Shown one piece after another: positions 9,178 through 16,706 of a stretch of DNA of 64,000 nt. The stretch spans positions 2,232,001 to 2,296,000 of the forward strand of contig OZ220477.1 in the NCBI GenBank assembly GCA_965116015.1, written 5' to 3'. Position numbers and translations under genes: made by a program. The notes beneath the pieces are model-generated. The model was given only the letters and a program-made list of their open reading frames with translations, had not been told where the DNA came from and did not search any database. Numbering within the stretch: position 1 is the stretch's first letter; every line of letters begins with the position of its first letter. The DNA comes from S5-327 sp965116015. Lineage in GTDB: Bacteria > Chloroflexota > Dehalococcoidia > Lucifugimonadales > Australimonadaceae.

Positions 9178-9315
9178 CGCTTCGTACGCTTTCTACTGGC
9201 TCTTGGGGCGGCTGGCTCTTTGGGGCGGCGCGGTTCGTTCTCAGGGGTTGAGCGCGAGGGTTTCGGGCTCGGCGGGGGCGTCGTTGCCGCGCAGGCGAGG
9301 CGATGTCTTGGGGGG

Positions 9316-9341
9316 GCGCCTCTCTTTGAAACGGAGACACT
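9316..9341 (+). repeat. Left direct repeat flanking the toxin-antitoxin module
   Basis: Twenty-six bases, starting GCGCCTCTCTTTGAAACGG and ending GAGACACT, recur at 10898-10924 with one extra T. The two copies bracket the HigB/HigA genes. They could be insertion or attachment boundaries, or a duplicated transcription-end element. No integrase is present between them. Confidence 0.7.
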
Positions 9342-9361
9342 ACCGGCGGCGGAGGCAGGGG

Positions 9362-9408
9362 TTGCGAGGAGTTGAGAAACTAGCGTATGGTGTTACCTGA
9401 TAGGTAAC
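9362..9408 (+). promoter_or_regulatory. Predicted promoter and palindromic operator of the toxin-antitoxin operon
   Basis: TTGCGA (9362-9367) and TATGGT (9386-9391), 18 bases apart, form a plausible promoter. Directly after it a perfect inverted repeat, GTTACCT-GAT-AGGTAAC (9392-9408), overlaps the expected transcription start. This is where an autorepressing HTH antitoxin would be expected to bind. The repeat is seen directly; its role is inferred from how HigBA operons are regulated. Confidence 0.65.
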
Positions 9409-9414
9409 GAATGC

Positions 9415-9750
9415 GTGGATGTCGTCTTCAAAACATCGAAACTCGCGAAGATCTTCAATTCGGGCAAAGCGCTCCAGAAGGAGTACGGCCCCCGGATGGC
9501 GCGGGTGATTATGATTCGGATGGCTGTTCTGAGGAACGCTCGGTCGCTATCGCAGGTTCCCACTACTCCGCCGGAGCGACGTCATCTGCTTACGGGCGAG
9601 CACAGAGATCATTACGCGGTGGACCTCGTTCATCCGCGCCGGCTGATTTTCCGGCCCGCCGAGGAGCCCGCTCCGCGGCGGCAGGACGGGGGAATCGACA
9701 CGGACGAAGTGACGGCAGTGCAAGTGGTCGGCGTGGTTGACTATCACTGA
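9415..9750 (+). CDS. HigB/RelE-type toxin (putative)
   Basis: 111 residues starting with GTG 9415. The order FKTSKLAKIFNSGKALQKEYG, a central RHLLTGEHRDHYAVDL and C-terminal VQVVGVVDYH matches the small RelE/HigB 'killer protein' fold of ribosome-dependent mRNA interferases. AGGTAAC, also half of the operator, may serve as ribosome-binding site. It lies 11-14 bases upstream of the HTH antitoxin gene. Codon use is less G-biased than the surrounding genes, consistent with acquisition. Confidence 0.75.
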   Translation: MDVVFKTSKLAKIFNSGKALQKEYGPRMARVIMIRMAVLRNARSLSQVPTTPPERRHLLTGEHRDHYAVDLVHPRRLIFRPAEEPAPRRQDGGIDTDEVTAVQVVGVVDYH

Positions 9751-9764
9751 AGGGAGTCGATGTG

Positions 9765-10862
9765 ATGGCTCGGGTCACGATGCAGTACAAGCCGGATTAT
9801 GCCGCTCCCCCCGGTTGGGCGCTTGAAGAGCGACTCGATGCGATGGGCATTTCGCAAGCTGAGTTCGCCCGGCGATGCGGGAGGTCTCCGAAGCTAATAA
9901 GTCAGATCATTGCGGGCGCCGCGCCTGTAGAACCGGAATCCGCGCTCCAGTTCGAACGGGCGCTGGGGGTCGACGCCTCGATTTGGCTAGGCATCGAATC
10001 CGATTATCGGCTTCACCTTGCGAAGGAGCGAGAGCGAGCGAAGATGGCGGAGGCTACGGAGTGGGCAGGGAAGTTCCCTGTTGCCGAACTGGTGAAGCGA
10101 GGCGCCATCCTCAAACCGACGTCGAAGGGAGACGCGGTTCAGAGGCTGCTGGAGTTCTTCGGCGTGGCCTCAGTGCGAGCTTGGGAAGGGCGCATGCGCA
10201 GCACAGCCTACGCCTACCGTCATTCTCCTGCCTTTAAGAGTGAAGAGGCGGTCTTGGCGGTCTGGCTTCGTTTGGGAGAGCTAGAGGCTGAGGAGATTGC
10301 CTGCGCACCGTACAGTGAGGCGCGGTTCAAGCAGGCATTGCTCCGGATCCGTGAGATTACCGCGTTCCCCACGGCGGAGACTCTCGCCGAGGCTCAGCGC
10401 GAGTGTCAGGAGAGCGGGGTGGCCCTGGCTATTGTCAAACCGCTGCCCCAAACGGCGCTCAGCGGCGCAAGCCGATGGCTGAATCCCCGCAAAGCCGCCA
10501 TACAGTTGACGGCGCGACACTTGAGCGACGACCAACTATGGTTCAGCTTGTTTCATGAAGCCGCACACTTGCTGCTCCACAGCAAGAAGCAGGCATACGT
10601 TGATGCGACGAATCCGGAGGAAGTCACAGGGGAGGAAGCAGAGGCCAACAAGTGGGCGGCGGACTTCTTGATTCCACCTGACGCATGGAGCGAATTCGTC
10701 GACGCAGACGCCTTTACGGCCGCCAGCGTTGAGCTGTTCGCCGAGGAACAGGGCATTTGTCCCGGCATCGTCGTAGGGCGGCTTCAGCACGAGCGCTATG
10801 TGCGCTGGAATCGTCTCAACCAGTTGAAGGTCAAATTGCGGTGGGGCGACGCTGCCAGCTAG
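9765..10862 (+). CDS. HigA-type antitoxin with C-terminal ImmA/IrrE-like metalloprotease domain
   Basis: 365 residues. The N-terminal 75 or so hold an XRE/HigA helix-turn-helix (ERLDAMGISQAEFARRCG followed by SPKLISQIIAG). The C-terminal half carries FHEAAHLLLH (zinc ligand His264 and the HExxH pattern) plus EANKWAADFLIP, the downstream acidic ligand seen in ImmA/IrrE peptidases. AGGGAG at 9751-9756 precedes the start; GTG 9762 is a possible alternative three bases earlier. As partner of the upstream toxin it probably represses the operon and neutralises HigB. The protease domain may link antitoxin turnover to stress. Function is inferred from the domain pair. Confidence 0.82.
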   Translation: MARVTMQYKPDYAAPPGWALEERLDAMGISQAEFARRCGRSPKLISQIIAGAAPVEPESALQFERALGVDASIWLGIESDYRLHLAKERERAKMAEATEWAGKFPVAELVKRGAILKPTSKGDAVQRLLEFFGVASVRAWEGRMRSTAYAYRHSPAFKSEEAVLAVWLRLGELEAEEIACAPYSEARFKQALLRIREITAFPTAETLAEAQRECQESGVALAIVKPLPQTALSGASRWLNPRKAAIQLTARHLSDDQLWFSLFHEAAHLLLHSKKQAYVDATNPEEVTGEEAEANKWAADFLIPPDAWSEFVDADAFTAASVELFAEEQGICPGIVVGRLQHERYVRWNRLNQLKVKLRWGDAAS

Positions 10863-10876
10863 AGGCATAAAACTGA

Positions 10877-10910
10877 GCTGCCCACCCCAATCGGGCAGCG
10901 CCTCTCTTTT
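10877..10910 (+). terminator. Terminator-like hairpin after the antitoxin gene
   Basis: GCTGCCC (10877-10883) pairs perfectly with GGGCAGC (10893-10899) around a 9-base loop, followed by GCCTCTCTTTT. It lies 15 bases past the antitoxin stop and partly overlaps the right direct repeat. Confidence 0.65.
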
Positions 10911-10924
10911 GAAACGGAGACACT
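10898..10924 (+). repeat. Right direct repeat flanking the toxin-antitoxin module
   Basis: Second copy of the repeat at 9316-9341, with a single inserted T in the T-run. The distance between copies is about 1.58 kb, covering the whole toxin-antitoxin operon and its promoter. Confidence 0.7.
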
Positions 10925-10944
10925 GCGGCGATAGCGGGGCGGGT

Positions 10945-11086
10945 TTGACTGTCGCCTGCGGCGCTCCGTATCCTAGGCGCGCAGCCTACCCCGGGACGCC
11001 GGGGCGGCTAGCTCCCTCGCTTCCGAGGGCCCGCTCGTCGACCGGACCGTATCGGCCGGCACGACGGTCAGGAGGGCTTTCGCACG
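10945..11086 (+). promoter_or_regulatory. Predicted promoter and structured leader of the P1 peptidase operon
   Basis: TTGACT (10945-10950) and TATCCT (10969-10974), spacing 18, form a promoter. The roughly 105-base leader that follows is unusually foldable: a CCCCGG/CCGGGG stem with a GACG loop near 10990, a CCCTCG/CGAGGG stem with a CTTC tetraloop near 11015, and a longer GACCG/CGGTC pairing before the AGGAGG ribosome-binding site. I do not recognise a known riboswitch class in it. Confidence 0.5.
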
Positions 11087-12070
11087 ATGAACGGCGCGCT
11101 AACCGACGTGCCCGGCTTGGCCGTAGGGCATTACACTGACGCGGAGAGCGGCTCCGGCTGCACGGCGGCGCTTGCTCTCGAGGGCGCTACGGGGGGCGTG
11201 GATGTGCGAGGCGCAGCCCCGGGAACGCGCGAGACGGATCTGCTGCGGGCGGAGAATACGGTGGAGGCGGCGCACGCTATTGTGCTGAGCGGGGGCAGCG
11301 CGTACGGCCTTGCCTCGGCGGTAGGGGTGATGCGGCTGCTCGAAGAGCGAGGGGTGGGGCATCGCGTGGGGCGGCACATCGTGCCGATTGTGCCGGCGGC
11401 GATAATCTTCGATCTTGGGGTTGGCCGGGCGGATGTGCGGCCGGGCCCGGAGGACGGCTACGCCGCGGCGAGCCGCGCCTCGACATCGAATGTGGAGCAG
11501 GGGAGCGTGGGAGCCGGGACGGGGGCGACTGTCGGCAAGGCGCTTGGGCGCGAGCGGGCGATGAAGGGCGGGCTTGGCTGCGCGTCGATGGACCTCGGGG
11601 AGGGCGTCGTGCTTGCGGCGATGACGGTGGTGAACGCGGTGGGAGGGGTGCACGATCCGGAGACGGGCAGGCTGCTGGCGGGCCCGCGAGGGGACGACGG
11701 CTCTCCGGTGGATAGCGTCGGCGTCTACGCTGATCCGGGCTACGGCAGGAACGCTGCGGCGCCGGCTAGTCTCGGCAACACGACGATCGGCATTGTGGCG
11801 TGCAACGCGCGGCTGACGAAGGCGCAGGCGAACCGTCTGGCGACAGTCGCGCACGACGGGCTGGCGCTCGCCATCCGCCCTGTGCACACGGCGCACGACG
11901 GCGACACGATGTTCGCGCTGGCCACTGGGGGGATCGACGCTCCGGAGGAGTTTCCCCGGCTGTGCGCGCTGACGCCTACGGTTGTCGCGCGCTCGATCGT
12001 CGCCGCCATCCGGAGCGCGACGGGGCTGCACGGATTTCCGTCGGCGTCGGAGCTGTTTGGCGATGGTTGA
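11087..12070 (+). CDS. P1 (S58, DmpA/NylC-like) family peptidase
   Basis: 327 residues. Ntn-hydrolase-type family that self-cleaves into two chains to expose a Ser or Thr nucleophile; members include the aminopeptidase DmpA and nylon hydrolase NylC. The N-terminal VPGLAVGHYTDAESGSGCTA, the central LSGGSAYGLASAVGVM, and SLGNTTIGIVACNARL are visible. In the last, the Thr after Asn is the likely cleavage and nucleophile position, as in NylC. AGGAGG precedes ATG 11087. Its 3' end lies in a 178-bp tandem duplication. The natural substrate is unknown. Confidence 0.85.
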   Translation: MNGALTDVPGLAVGHYTDAESGSGCTAALALEGATGGVDVRGAAPGTRETDLLRAENTVEAAHAIVLSGGSAYGLASAVGVMRLLEERGVGHRVGRHIVPIVPAAIIFDLGVGRADVRPGPEDGYAAASRASTSNVEQGSVGAGTGATVGKALGRERAMKGGLGCASMDLGEGVVLAAMTVVNAVGGVHDPETGRLLAGPRGDDGSPVDSVGVYADPGYGRNAAAPASLGNTTIGIVACNARLTKAQANRLATVAHDGLALAIRPVHTAHDGDTMFALATGGIDAPEEFPRLCALTPTVVARSIVAAIRSATGLHGFPSASELFGDG

Positions 12071-12363
12071 GCGGCCGCGCATCGCATTCGTGGGAGCGGG
12101 CAGGCTGGCCGGCGCGCTGGCGCCGGAGCTGGCGAGGCTCGGCTACTCTGTGGCCGCAGTGGCGAGCCGGTCGCGAGCGTCGGCTATCCGGAGCGCGACG
12201 GGGCTGCACGGATTTCCGTCGGCGTCGGAGCTGCCTGGCGATGGTTGAGCGGCCGCGCATCGCGTTCGTGGGAGCGGGCAGGCTGGCCGGCGCGCTGGCG
12301 CCGGAGCTGGCGAGGCTCGGCTACTCTGTGGCCGCGGTGGCGAGCCGGTCGCGAGCGTCGGCG
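12008..12363 (+). repeat. 178-bp tandem duplication across the peptidase/DUF2520 junction
   Basis: Copy 1 is 12008-12185 and copy 2 is 12186-12363, differing at about five positions. Each copy contains the last 20 or so codons of the P1 peptidase gene and the first 40 or so codons of the DUF2520 gene. The period is not a multiple of three, yet the downstream frame is intact because the second copy supplies its own start codon. Confidence 0.9.
12063..12248 (+). pseudogene. 61-residue chimeric ORF made by the junction duplication
   Basis: Starts at the ATG of copy 1 with the DUF2520 N-terminus (MVERPRIAFVGAGRLAG). It continues to ASRSRASA, then passes in frame into the peptidase C-terminus (IRSATGLHGFPSASEL) and stops at 12246-12248. 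It overlaps the peptidase stop by 8 bases and the true DUF2520 start by 8 bases, reproducing the ancestral overlap twice. It has only the first beta-alpha unit of a Rossmann fold, so it is unlikely to be an enzyme. It may keep ribosomes moving from the upstream to the downstream gene. Confidence 0.75.
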
Positions 12364-13146
12364 GAGCGCGTCGCGGCGAGCTGTGGGTCGCGCGCGGCGG
12401 AGCTGCAGGAGGCGGTTGATGCGGCGCAGCTCGTGTTCGTTACGACTCCGGACGACGCGATCGGCGATGTTGCGGCGCAGGTTCGGTGGCGTGCTGGTCA
12501 GTGGGCGGCGCATTGCAGCGGCGCGCTGACGCTGAGCCCGCTCGCGCCTGTTGTCGAGGCGGGCGGGGAGGCGGGGTCGTTGCATCCGTTCCAGACGTTC
12601 GGGGGCGCGGCGTCGTTGGAGGGGGCGACGTTTGGCGTCGAGGCGGAGGGCGCGCTGCTTGCGGCGCTGGAGCGTCTTGCGCTGGAGTTCGGCGGCTATC
12701 CGTTGCGCGTGGGGGCTGAGTCGCGCGCGCTGTATCACGCGGCGTCGGTGATGAGCTGCGGTTATCTGACGACGCTGCTGAACGAGGCTCGGACGCTGTG
12801 GCTGCGGGCGGGGCTGCCGCCGGAGGGGGCGCTGCGAGCGATAGTCCGGCTCGCTCGGACGACGCTGTCGAACGTTGAGGGCGGAGGCTTGGCGGGGGCG
12901 CTGACGGGGCCGACGTCGCGCGGGGATGCGGGGACGGTTCGGCTGCACCTCGAGGCTGTGCAGGAGGCGGCGCCGGATCTGCTTCCGCTGTACAGGGAGA
13001 TTAGCCTTCGGTCGGTGGAGCTGGCGCGGGAGGCGGGCCGTCCGGGCGGGTCGGCGGATTGGTCTGGCGTGTTCGGGGCTCACGTCGGGGGCGCGGATCG
13101 GACAGAGCGCACCGAGCGGACAGAGCGGACAGGCGGAGGGTCGTAA
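12241..13146 (+). CDS. Rossmann-like and DUF2520 domain oxidoreductase
   Basis: 301 residues. N-terminal NAD(P)-binding motif IAFVGAGRLAGALAPEL, FVTTPDDAIGDVA at the end of the Rossmann domain, and a helical DUF2520 half containing GSLHPFQTFG. The last 15 residues are a low-complexity DRTERTERTERT run. The start is the ATG in the second copy of the duplication. panB follows one base after its stop. DUF2520 genes are known to sit next to panC in Actinobacteria, so a ketopantoate-reductase-like role replacing PanE is a reasonable inference, not shown. Confidence 0.8.
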   Translation: MVERPRIAFVGAGRLAGALAPELARLGYSVAAVASRSRASAERVAASCGSRAAELQEAVDAAQLVFVTTPDDAIGDVAAQVRWRAGQWAAHCSGALTLSPLAPVVEAGGEAGSLHPFQTFGGAASLEGATFGVEAEGALLAALERLALEFGGYPLRVGAESRALYHAASVMSCGYLTTLLNEARTLWLRAGLPPEGALRAIVRLARTTLSNVEGGGLAGALTGPTSRGDAGTVRLHLEAVQEAAPDLLPLYREISLRSVELAREAGRPGGSADWSGVFGAHVGGADRTERTERTERTGGGS

Positions 13147-13147
13147 G

Positions 13148-13981
13148 GTGCGGTTGCGGACGACAAAGCTGTTGGAGATGAAGCGGGCGGGCGAGCGGAT
13201 CGTCTGCGTTACGGCCTACGATTACCCTACGGCGCGGCTCGTCGACGCGGCGGGGATACCGGTCGCGCTGGTTGGCGACAGCTTGGGGAATGTGGTGCTT
13301 GGGCACGACTCGACGATACCGGTTACGCTCGACGATATGGCGCGTCACACGCAGGCGGTGGCGCGAGGGTGCGAGCGGGCGCTGGTGGTGGCGGACTTGC
13401 CGTTTATGACGTACAACGTGAGCGTAGAGAGTTCGATGCGGAACGCCGCGCGGCTCTTGCAGGAGGGTGGAGCTCAGGCGGTGAAGCTGGAGGGGGGGCG
13501 GACGGTCGCGGGGACTGTTCGGCGGCTGACAGAGAGCGGGATTCCGGTGATGGGGCACATTGGGCTGACGCCGCAGTCGGTGCATCAGCTTGGGGGTTAC
13601 CGCGTGCAGGGGCGGACGGCGGTCGAGGCCCGGCGGTTGCTGGACGACGCTCTGGCGCTTGAGGATGCGGGGGCGTTCGCTGTGGTTATCGAGTCGGCTC
13701 CGGGCGAGCTGGCGCAGCTCATCACCGGCCGTCTGACGATTCCTACGATCGGGATAGGGGCGGGGCCGCACTGCGACGGGCAGGTGCAGGTGCTGCACGA
13801 CATCCTGGGGTTCGGGAGGGGGATTCCCCGGCACGCCAAGCAGTACGCCAGCCTGAACGATGTGATTGCGGGCGCGCTGAGGCAGTACGCGGCCGAGGTC
13901 GCCGACGGCAGCTTTCCTTCCGCGGAGCATACGACTGGCGTCGACGAGGGAGCGCTCCGCGAACTCGGCTTTGAGGGCTGA
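13148..13981 (+). CDS. panB: 3-methyl-2-oxobutanoate hydroxymethyltransferase
   Basis: 277 residues. First step of pantothenate synthesis: transfers hydroxymethyl from methylene-THF to ketoisovalerate. Seen: CVTAYDYPTARLVD, VGDSLGNVVLGHDSTIPVT (Mg2+ site), KLEGG, GHIGLTPQSVH and IGIGAGPHCDGQVQV. GTG 13148 gives the family N-terminus (TTKLLEMKRAGERIV). The gene abuts panC directly. Confidence 0.95.
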   Translation: MRLRTTKLLEMKRAGERIVCVTAYDYPTARLVDAAGIPVALVGDSLGNVVLGHDSTIPVTLDDMARHTQAVARGCERALVVADLPFMTYNVSVESSMRNAARLLQEGGAQAVKLEGGRTVAGTVRRLTESGIPVMGHIGLTPQSVHQLGGYRVQGRTAVEARRLLDDALALEDAGAFAVVIESAPGELAQLITGRLTIPTIGIGAGPHCDGQVQVLHDILGFGRGIPRHAKQYASLNDVIAGALRQYAAEVADGSFPSAEHTTGVDEGALRELGFEG

Positions 13982-14815
13982 ATGCGGCAAGTCGCGACGG
14001 TTGCGGATCTTCGGGCGGCGCTGCGCGCAGCGCCGCGTCCGCTGGGGCTTGTCCCGACGATGGGGGCGCTGCACGAGGGGCATCTGTCGCTGATAAGGGC
14101 GGCGCGGGCGGAGTGCGCGACGACGGCGGCGTCGATCTTCGTGAATCCGGCGCAGTTCGGGGCTGGGGAGGATTTCGAGACGTACCCCCGTCCGCTGGCC
14201 AGCGACCTCGCGAAGCTGGAGCGCGAGGGGGTTGACGTCGCGTTCACGCCGTTGGTTGGGGAGATGTATCCGGAGGGGTTCGCTGTGACGGTGCGGGTGG
14301 GTGGTCCGGCGCTGCCTTTGGAGGGCGTCGCGCGTCCGGGGCACTTCGACGGAGTGGCCACGGTGGTTGCGAAGCTGTTCGCGCAGGCGTCTCCGGATCG
14401 GGCGTACTTCGGGCGGAAGGACGGGCAGCAGGCGGCTGTGGTTAAGCGGCTGGCGCGCGACCTCGATCTGCCGGTGGAGATTGTGGCGCTGCCGACGGCG
14501 CGAGAGGCTGATGGTCTGGCTGTGAGCAGCCGGAACGCGCGGCTGACGGCGGAGCAGCGGGCAGCGGCGCCGACGCTCTACCGGGCGTTGTCCGCGGCGC
14601 GCGATCTGTTCCGCGCGGGGCGTCAGGACGCTTCCGAGGTGGAATCCGCCTGCCGCCGGATCATCGAGGCTGAGCCGCTGATCGACGGCGTCGACTATGT
14701 GGCGGTGGTGGATCCGGAGACGATGGAGCCGCCAGCCGGGGCGGGGGAGCGGATGCTCGCGGCGGCGGCGCGCATGGGGAGCGTGCGTCTGCTCGACAAC
14801 GTCGCGTTGGACTAG
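13982..14815 (+). CDS. panC: Pantothenate synthetase
   Basis: 277 residues. ATP-dependent condensation of pantoate and beta-alanine. The HIGH-like motif appears as PTMGALHEGHLSLI, followed by SIFVNPAQFG, the YFGRKDGQQAAVVKRL ATP/pantoate region and SSRNARLTAEQRA (KMSKS-like loop). ATG 13982 immediately follows the panB stop. panD is not adjacent. Confidence 0.95.
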   Translation: MRQVATVADLRAALRAAPRPLGLVPTMGALHEGHLSLIRAARAECATTAASIFVNPAQFGAGEDFETYPRPLASDLAKLEREGVDVAFTPLVGEMYPEGFAVTVRVGGPALPLEGVARPGHFDGVATVVAKLFAQASPDRAYFGRKDGQQAAVVKRLARDLDLPVEIVALPTAREADGLAVSSRNARLTAEQRAAAPTLYRALSAARDLFRAGRQDASEVESACRRIIEAEPLIDGVDYVAVVDPETMEPPAGAGERMLAAAARMGSVRLLDNVALD

Positions 14816-14918
14816 GAGGCGGGCGCGGAGCGGGGAGGCGGGGCGCCTTCGGAAGCGCGCTTGCCTGGAATGAGGAGATGGGGGGGAGGGGATAGGCAGG
14901 GCATTCGGTTGCTTGTTG

Positions 14919-14947
14919 TTGACACTTATCGGGGCGATTTCTAGAAT
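14919..14947 (+). promoter_or_regulatory. Predicted promoter of pyrG
   Basis: TTGACA (14919-14924), a 17-base spacer, and TAGAAT (14942-14947): the best consensus match in the window. The start of transcription would fall near 14954, about 110 bases before the pyrG start codon. Confidence 0.75.
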
Positions 14948-14986
14948 CGTTGAATGCGGGAGCGAGCAGGGAGCTAGAGGGCTGGC

Positions 14987-15021
14987 GAGAGGGACACTCT
15001 ACCGGGTGTCCCTCTCTTTTT
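14987..15021 (+). terminator. Leader attenuator (intrinsic-terminator hairpin) upstream of pyrG
   Basis: An 11-bp perfect stem (GAGAGGGACAC at 14987-14997 with GTGTCCCTCTC at 15006-15016), an 8-base loop and a TTTTT run at 15017-15021. It lies between the pyrG promoter and the pyrG start, so it would stop transcripts before the gene unless relieved. CTP synthase genes of Bacillus use a leader terminator controlled by CTP-dependent addition of extra G residues. Whether the same trigger works here is not shown. Confidence 0.75.
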
Positions 15022-15065
15022 GTCTTTTGGCTTGGGATTCCGCGCTCTCGGCCTGGAGGCGGGCG

Positions 15066-16706
15066 ATGACTGCGAAGTACATCTTCGTGACGGGCGGCGT
15101 GGTGAGCTCCATAGGGAAGGGCATCTGCGCAGCCTCCATCGGGCGCATTCTGAAGAGCCGCGGCGTCTCCGTCGCCATTCAGAAGCTTGACCCTTACCTG
15201 AACGTCGATCCGGGGACGATGTCTCCCTATCAGCATGGGGAGGTTTTTGTCACCAAGGACGGGTCTGAGACGGATATGGATCTTGGGCACTACGAGCGGT
15301 TCATCGATATCGAGCTGACGGAGAGTTCGAACGTAACCGCCGGGCAGATCTACACGCAGGTTATCGGCAGGGAGCGTCGGGGCGACTACCTTGGGGGGAC
15401 GATTCAGATCGTGCCGCACGTTACGGACGCCATCAAGGCGTATATGCGCCGGGTGGCGGAGGAGCGCTCGCCGGATGTGGTGATCGTCGAGGTGGGGGGG
15501 ACGGTGGGGGACATCGAGGGGCAGCCGTTCCTGGAGGCGATCCGGCAGATGCGGACGGAGGTTGGGCGGAACAATACGTATTACATCCATGTGACGCTGC
15601 TCCCGCACATCGGCGCGACGGGTGAGCTGAAGACGAAGCCGACGCAGCACTCGGTGCGGGAGCTGCGCGCTATCGGCATTCAGCCGGATGCGATCGTCTG
15701 CCGCTCGGATTACGACATACCGGACGACATTAAGGACAAGATTTCGTTGTTCTGCGATGTGCGGCGCGAGGCGGTGGCGCCGATGAAGACGGCGCAGAAC
15801 ATCTATCAGGCGCCGGGGATACTCGAAGACGCGCGGATGGGGGACATTCTGACGGAGTCGCTGGGGCTGACGGCTACTCCGGGCGATATGGCGGGCTGGC
15901 GGATGATGGTGGAGCGGATGATGGAGCCGCATCCGTCGCTGCCCATCGCGGTCGTGGGGAAGTACGCGGATCTTCCGGAGGCCTACATCTCTGTGAGGGA
16001 GGCGCTGCGGCACGCCGGGCTCCACATCGACCGCGACGTTGCGATCGATTGGGTGCAGTCGGAGGACGTGGAGCGGGACGGCGCCGACGCATGGCTGGCG
16101 AACGTTTCGGGGATCGTCGTGCCGGGGGGGTTCGGAGAGCGGGGGATCGATGGGATGATTGCGTCGGTTACGTATGCGCGGAAGCAGCGTCTGCCGTATC
16201 TGGGCCTATGCCTGGGGATGCAGGTGATGGTGATTGAGCACGCGCGGGGGATAAAGGGGCTGGAGCAGGCGAACTCTTCGGAGTTCGCTCCGGACTCGCC
16301 GCATCCGGTAATCGACTATATGCCTGACCAGAAGGGGGTTATCGATCTGGGGGGCACGATGCGCCTCGGCAATTATCCGTGCTTGCTGTCGCCGGGCTCG
16401 AAGGCTGCGGAATCCTACCAGGCGCTGGAGGCGATGGAGCGGCACCGTCATCGATTCGAGTTCAACAATTCGTACCGGGAGCCGCTGCAGGAGGAGGGTC
16501 TGTTCGCGAGCGGGCTGTCGCCTGACGGCCGGCTGGTGGAGATTGTGGAGCAGGTGGAGCATCCGTTTATGGTGGGGGTGCAGTTCCACCCGGAGTTCCG
16601 CTCGCGCCCGCAGGCGCCGCATCCGTTGTTCCGCGCGTTCGTCGCGGCGGCGGGAGAGGTTGTGCGGGAGGGCGATCAGCAGGAGCTGCCGCTAACTATC
16701 GAGTAG
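15066..16706 (+). CDS. pyrG: CTP synthase (glutamine hydrolysing)
   Basis: 546 residues. Makes CTP from UTP, ATP and glutamine. N-terminal synthetase domain: KYIFVTGGVVSSIGKG, KLDPYLNVDPGTMSP, and VEVGGTVGDIEGQPFLEAIRQ. C-terminal class I glutaminase: GGFGERG, LGLCLGMQ with the nucleophile Cys, and GVQFHPEF with the His of the triad. ATG 15066 gives the canonical N-terminus; the open frame upstream runs through the leader hairpin and is not coding. Expression is probably controlled by the attenuator. Confidence 0.96.
   Translation: MTAKYIFVTGGVVSSIGKGICAASIGRILKSRGVSVAIQKLDPYLNVDPGTMSPYQHGEVFVTKDGSETDMDLGHYERFIDIELTESSNVTAGQIYTQVIGRERRGDYLGGTIQIVPHVTDAIKAYMRRVAEERSPDVVIVEVGGTVGDIEGQPFLEAIRQMRTEVGRNNTYYIHVTLLPHIGATGELKTKPTQHSVRELRAIGIQPDAIVCRSDYDIPDDIKDKISLFCDVRREAVAPMKTAQNIYQAPGILEDARMGDILTESLGLTATPGDMAGWRMMVERMMEPHPSLPIAVVGKYADLPEAYISVREALRHAGLHIDRDVAIDWVQSEDVERDGADAWLANVSGIVVPGGFGERGIDGMIASVTYARKQRLPYLGLCLGMQVMVIEHARGIKGLEQANSSEFAPDSPHPVIDYMPDQKGVIDLGGTMRLGNYPCLLSPGSKAAESYQALEAMERHRHRFEFNNSYREPLQEEGLFASGLSPDGRLVEIVEQVEHPFMVGVQFHPEFRSRPQAPHPLFRAFVAAAGEVVREGDQQELPLTIE

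Noticed and set aside
9411..9740. Alternative frame starting at ATG 9411 over the toxin gene
   Set aside because: Its product is Arg/Gly/Ser-rich without similarity, whereas the GTG 9415 frame gives a RelE/HigB-type protein next to an HTH antitoxin.
10985..11040. Mini-ykkC (guanidine-II) riboswitch before the peptidase
   Set aside because: One stem has a GACG loop but the second loop is CTTC; the class needs two ACGR loops, and the downstream gene does not fit.
14913..15065. N-terminal extension of CTP synthase
   Set aside because: The upstream frame crosses the promoter -35 region and the leader hairpin; family alignment starts at ATG 15066.
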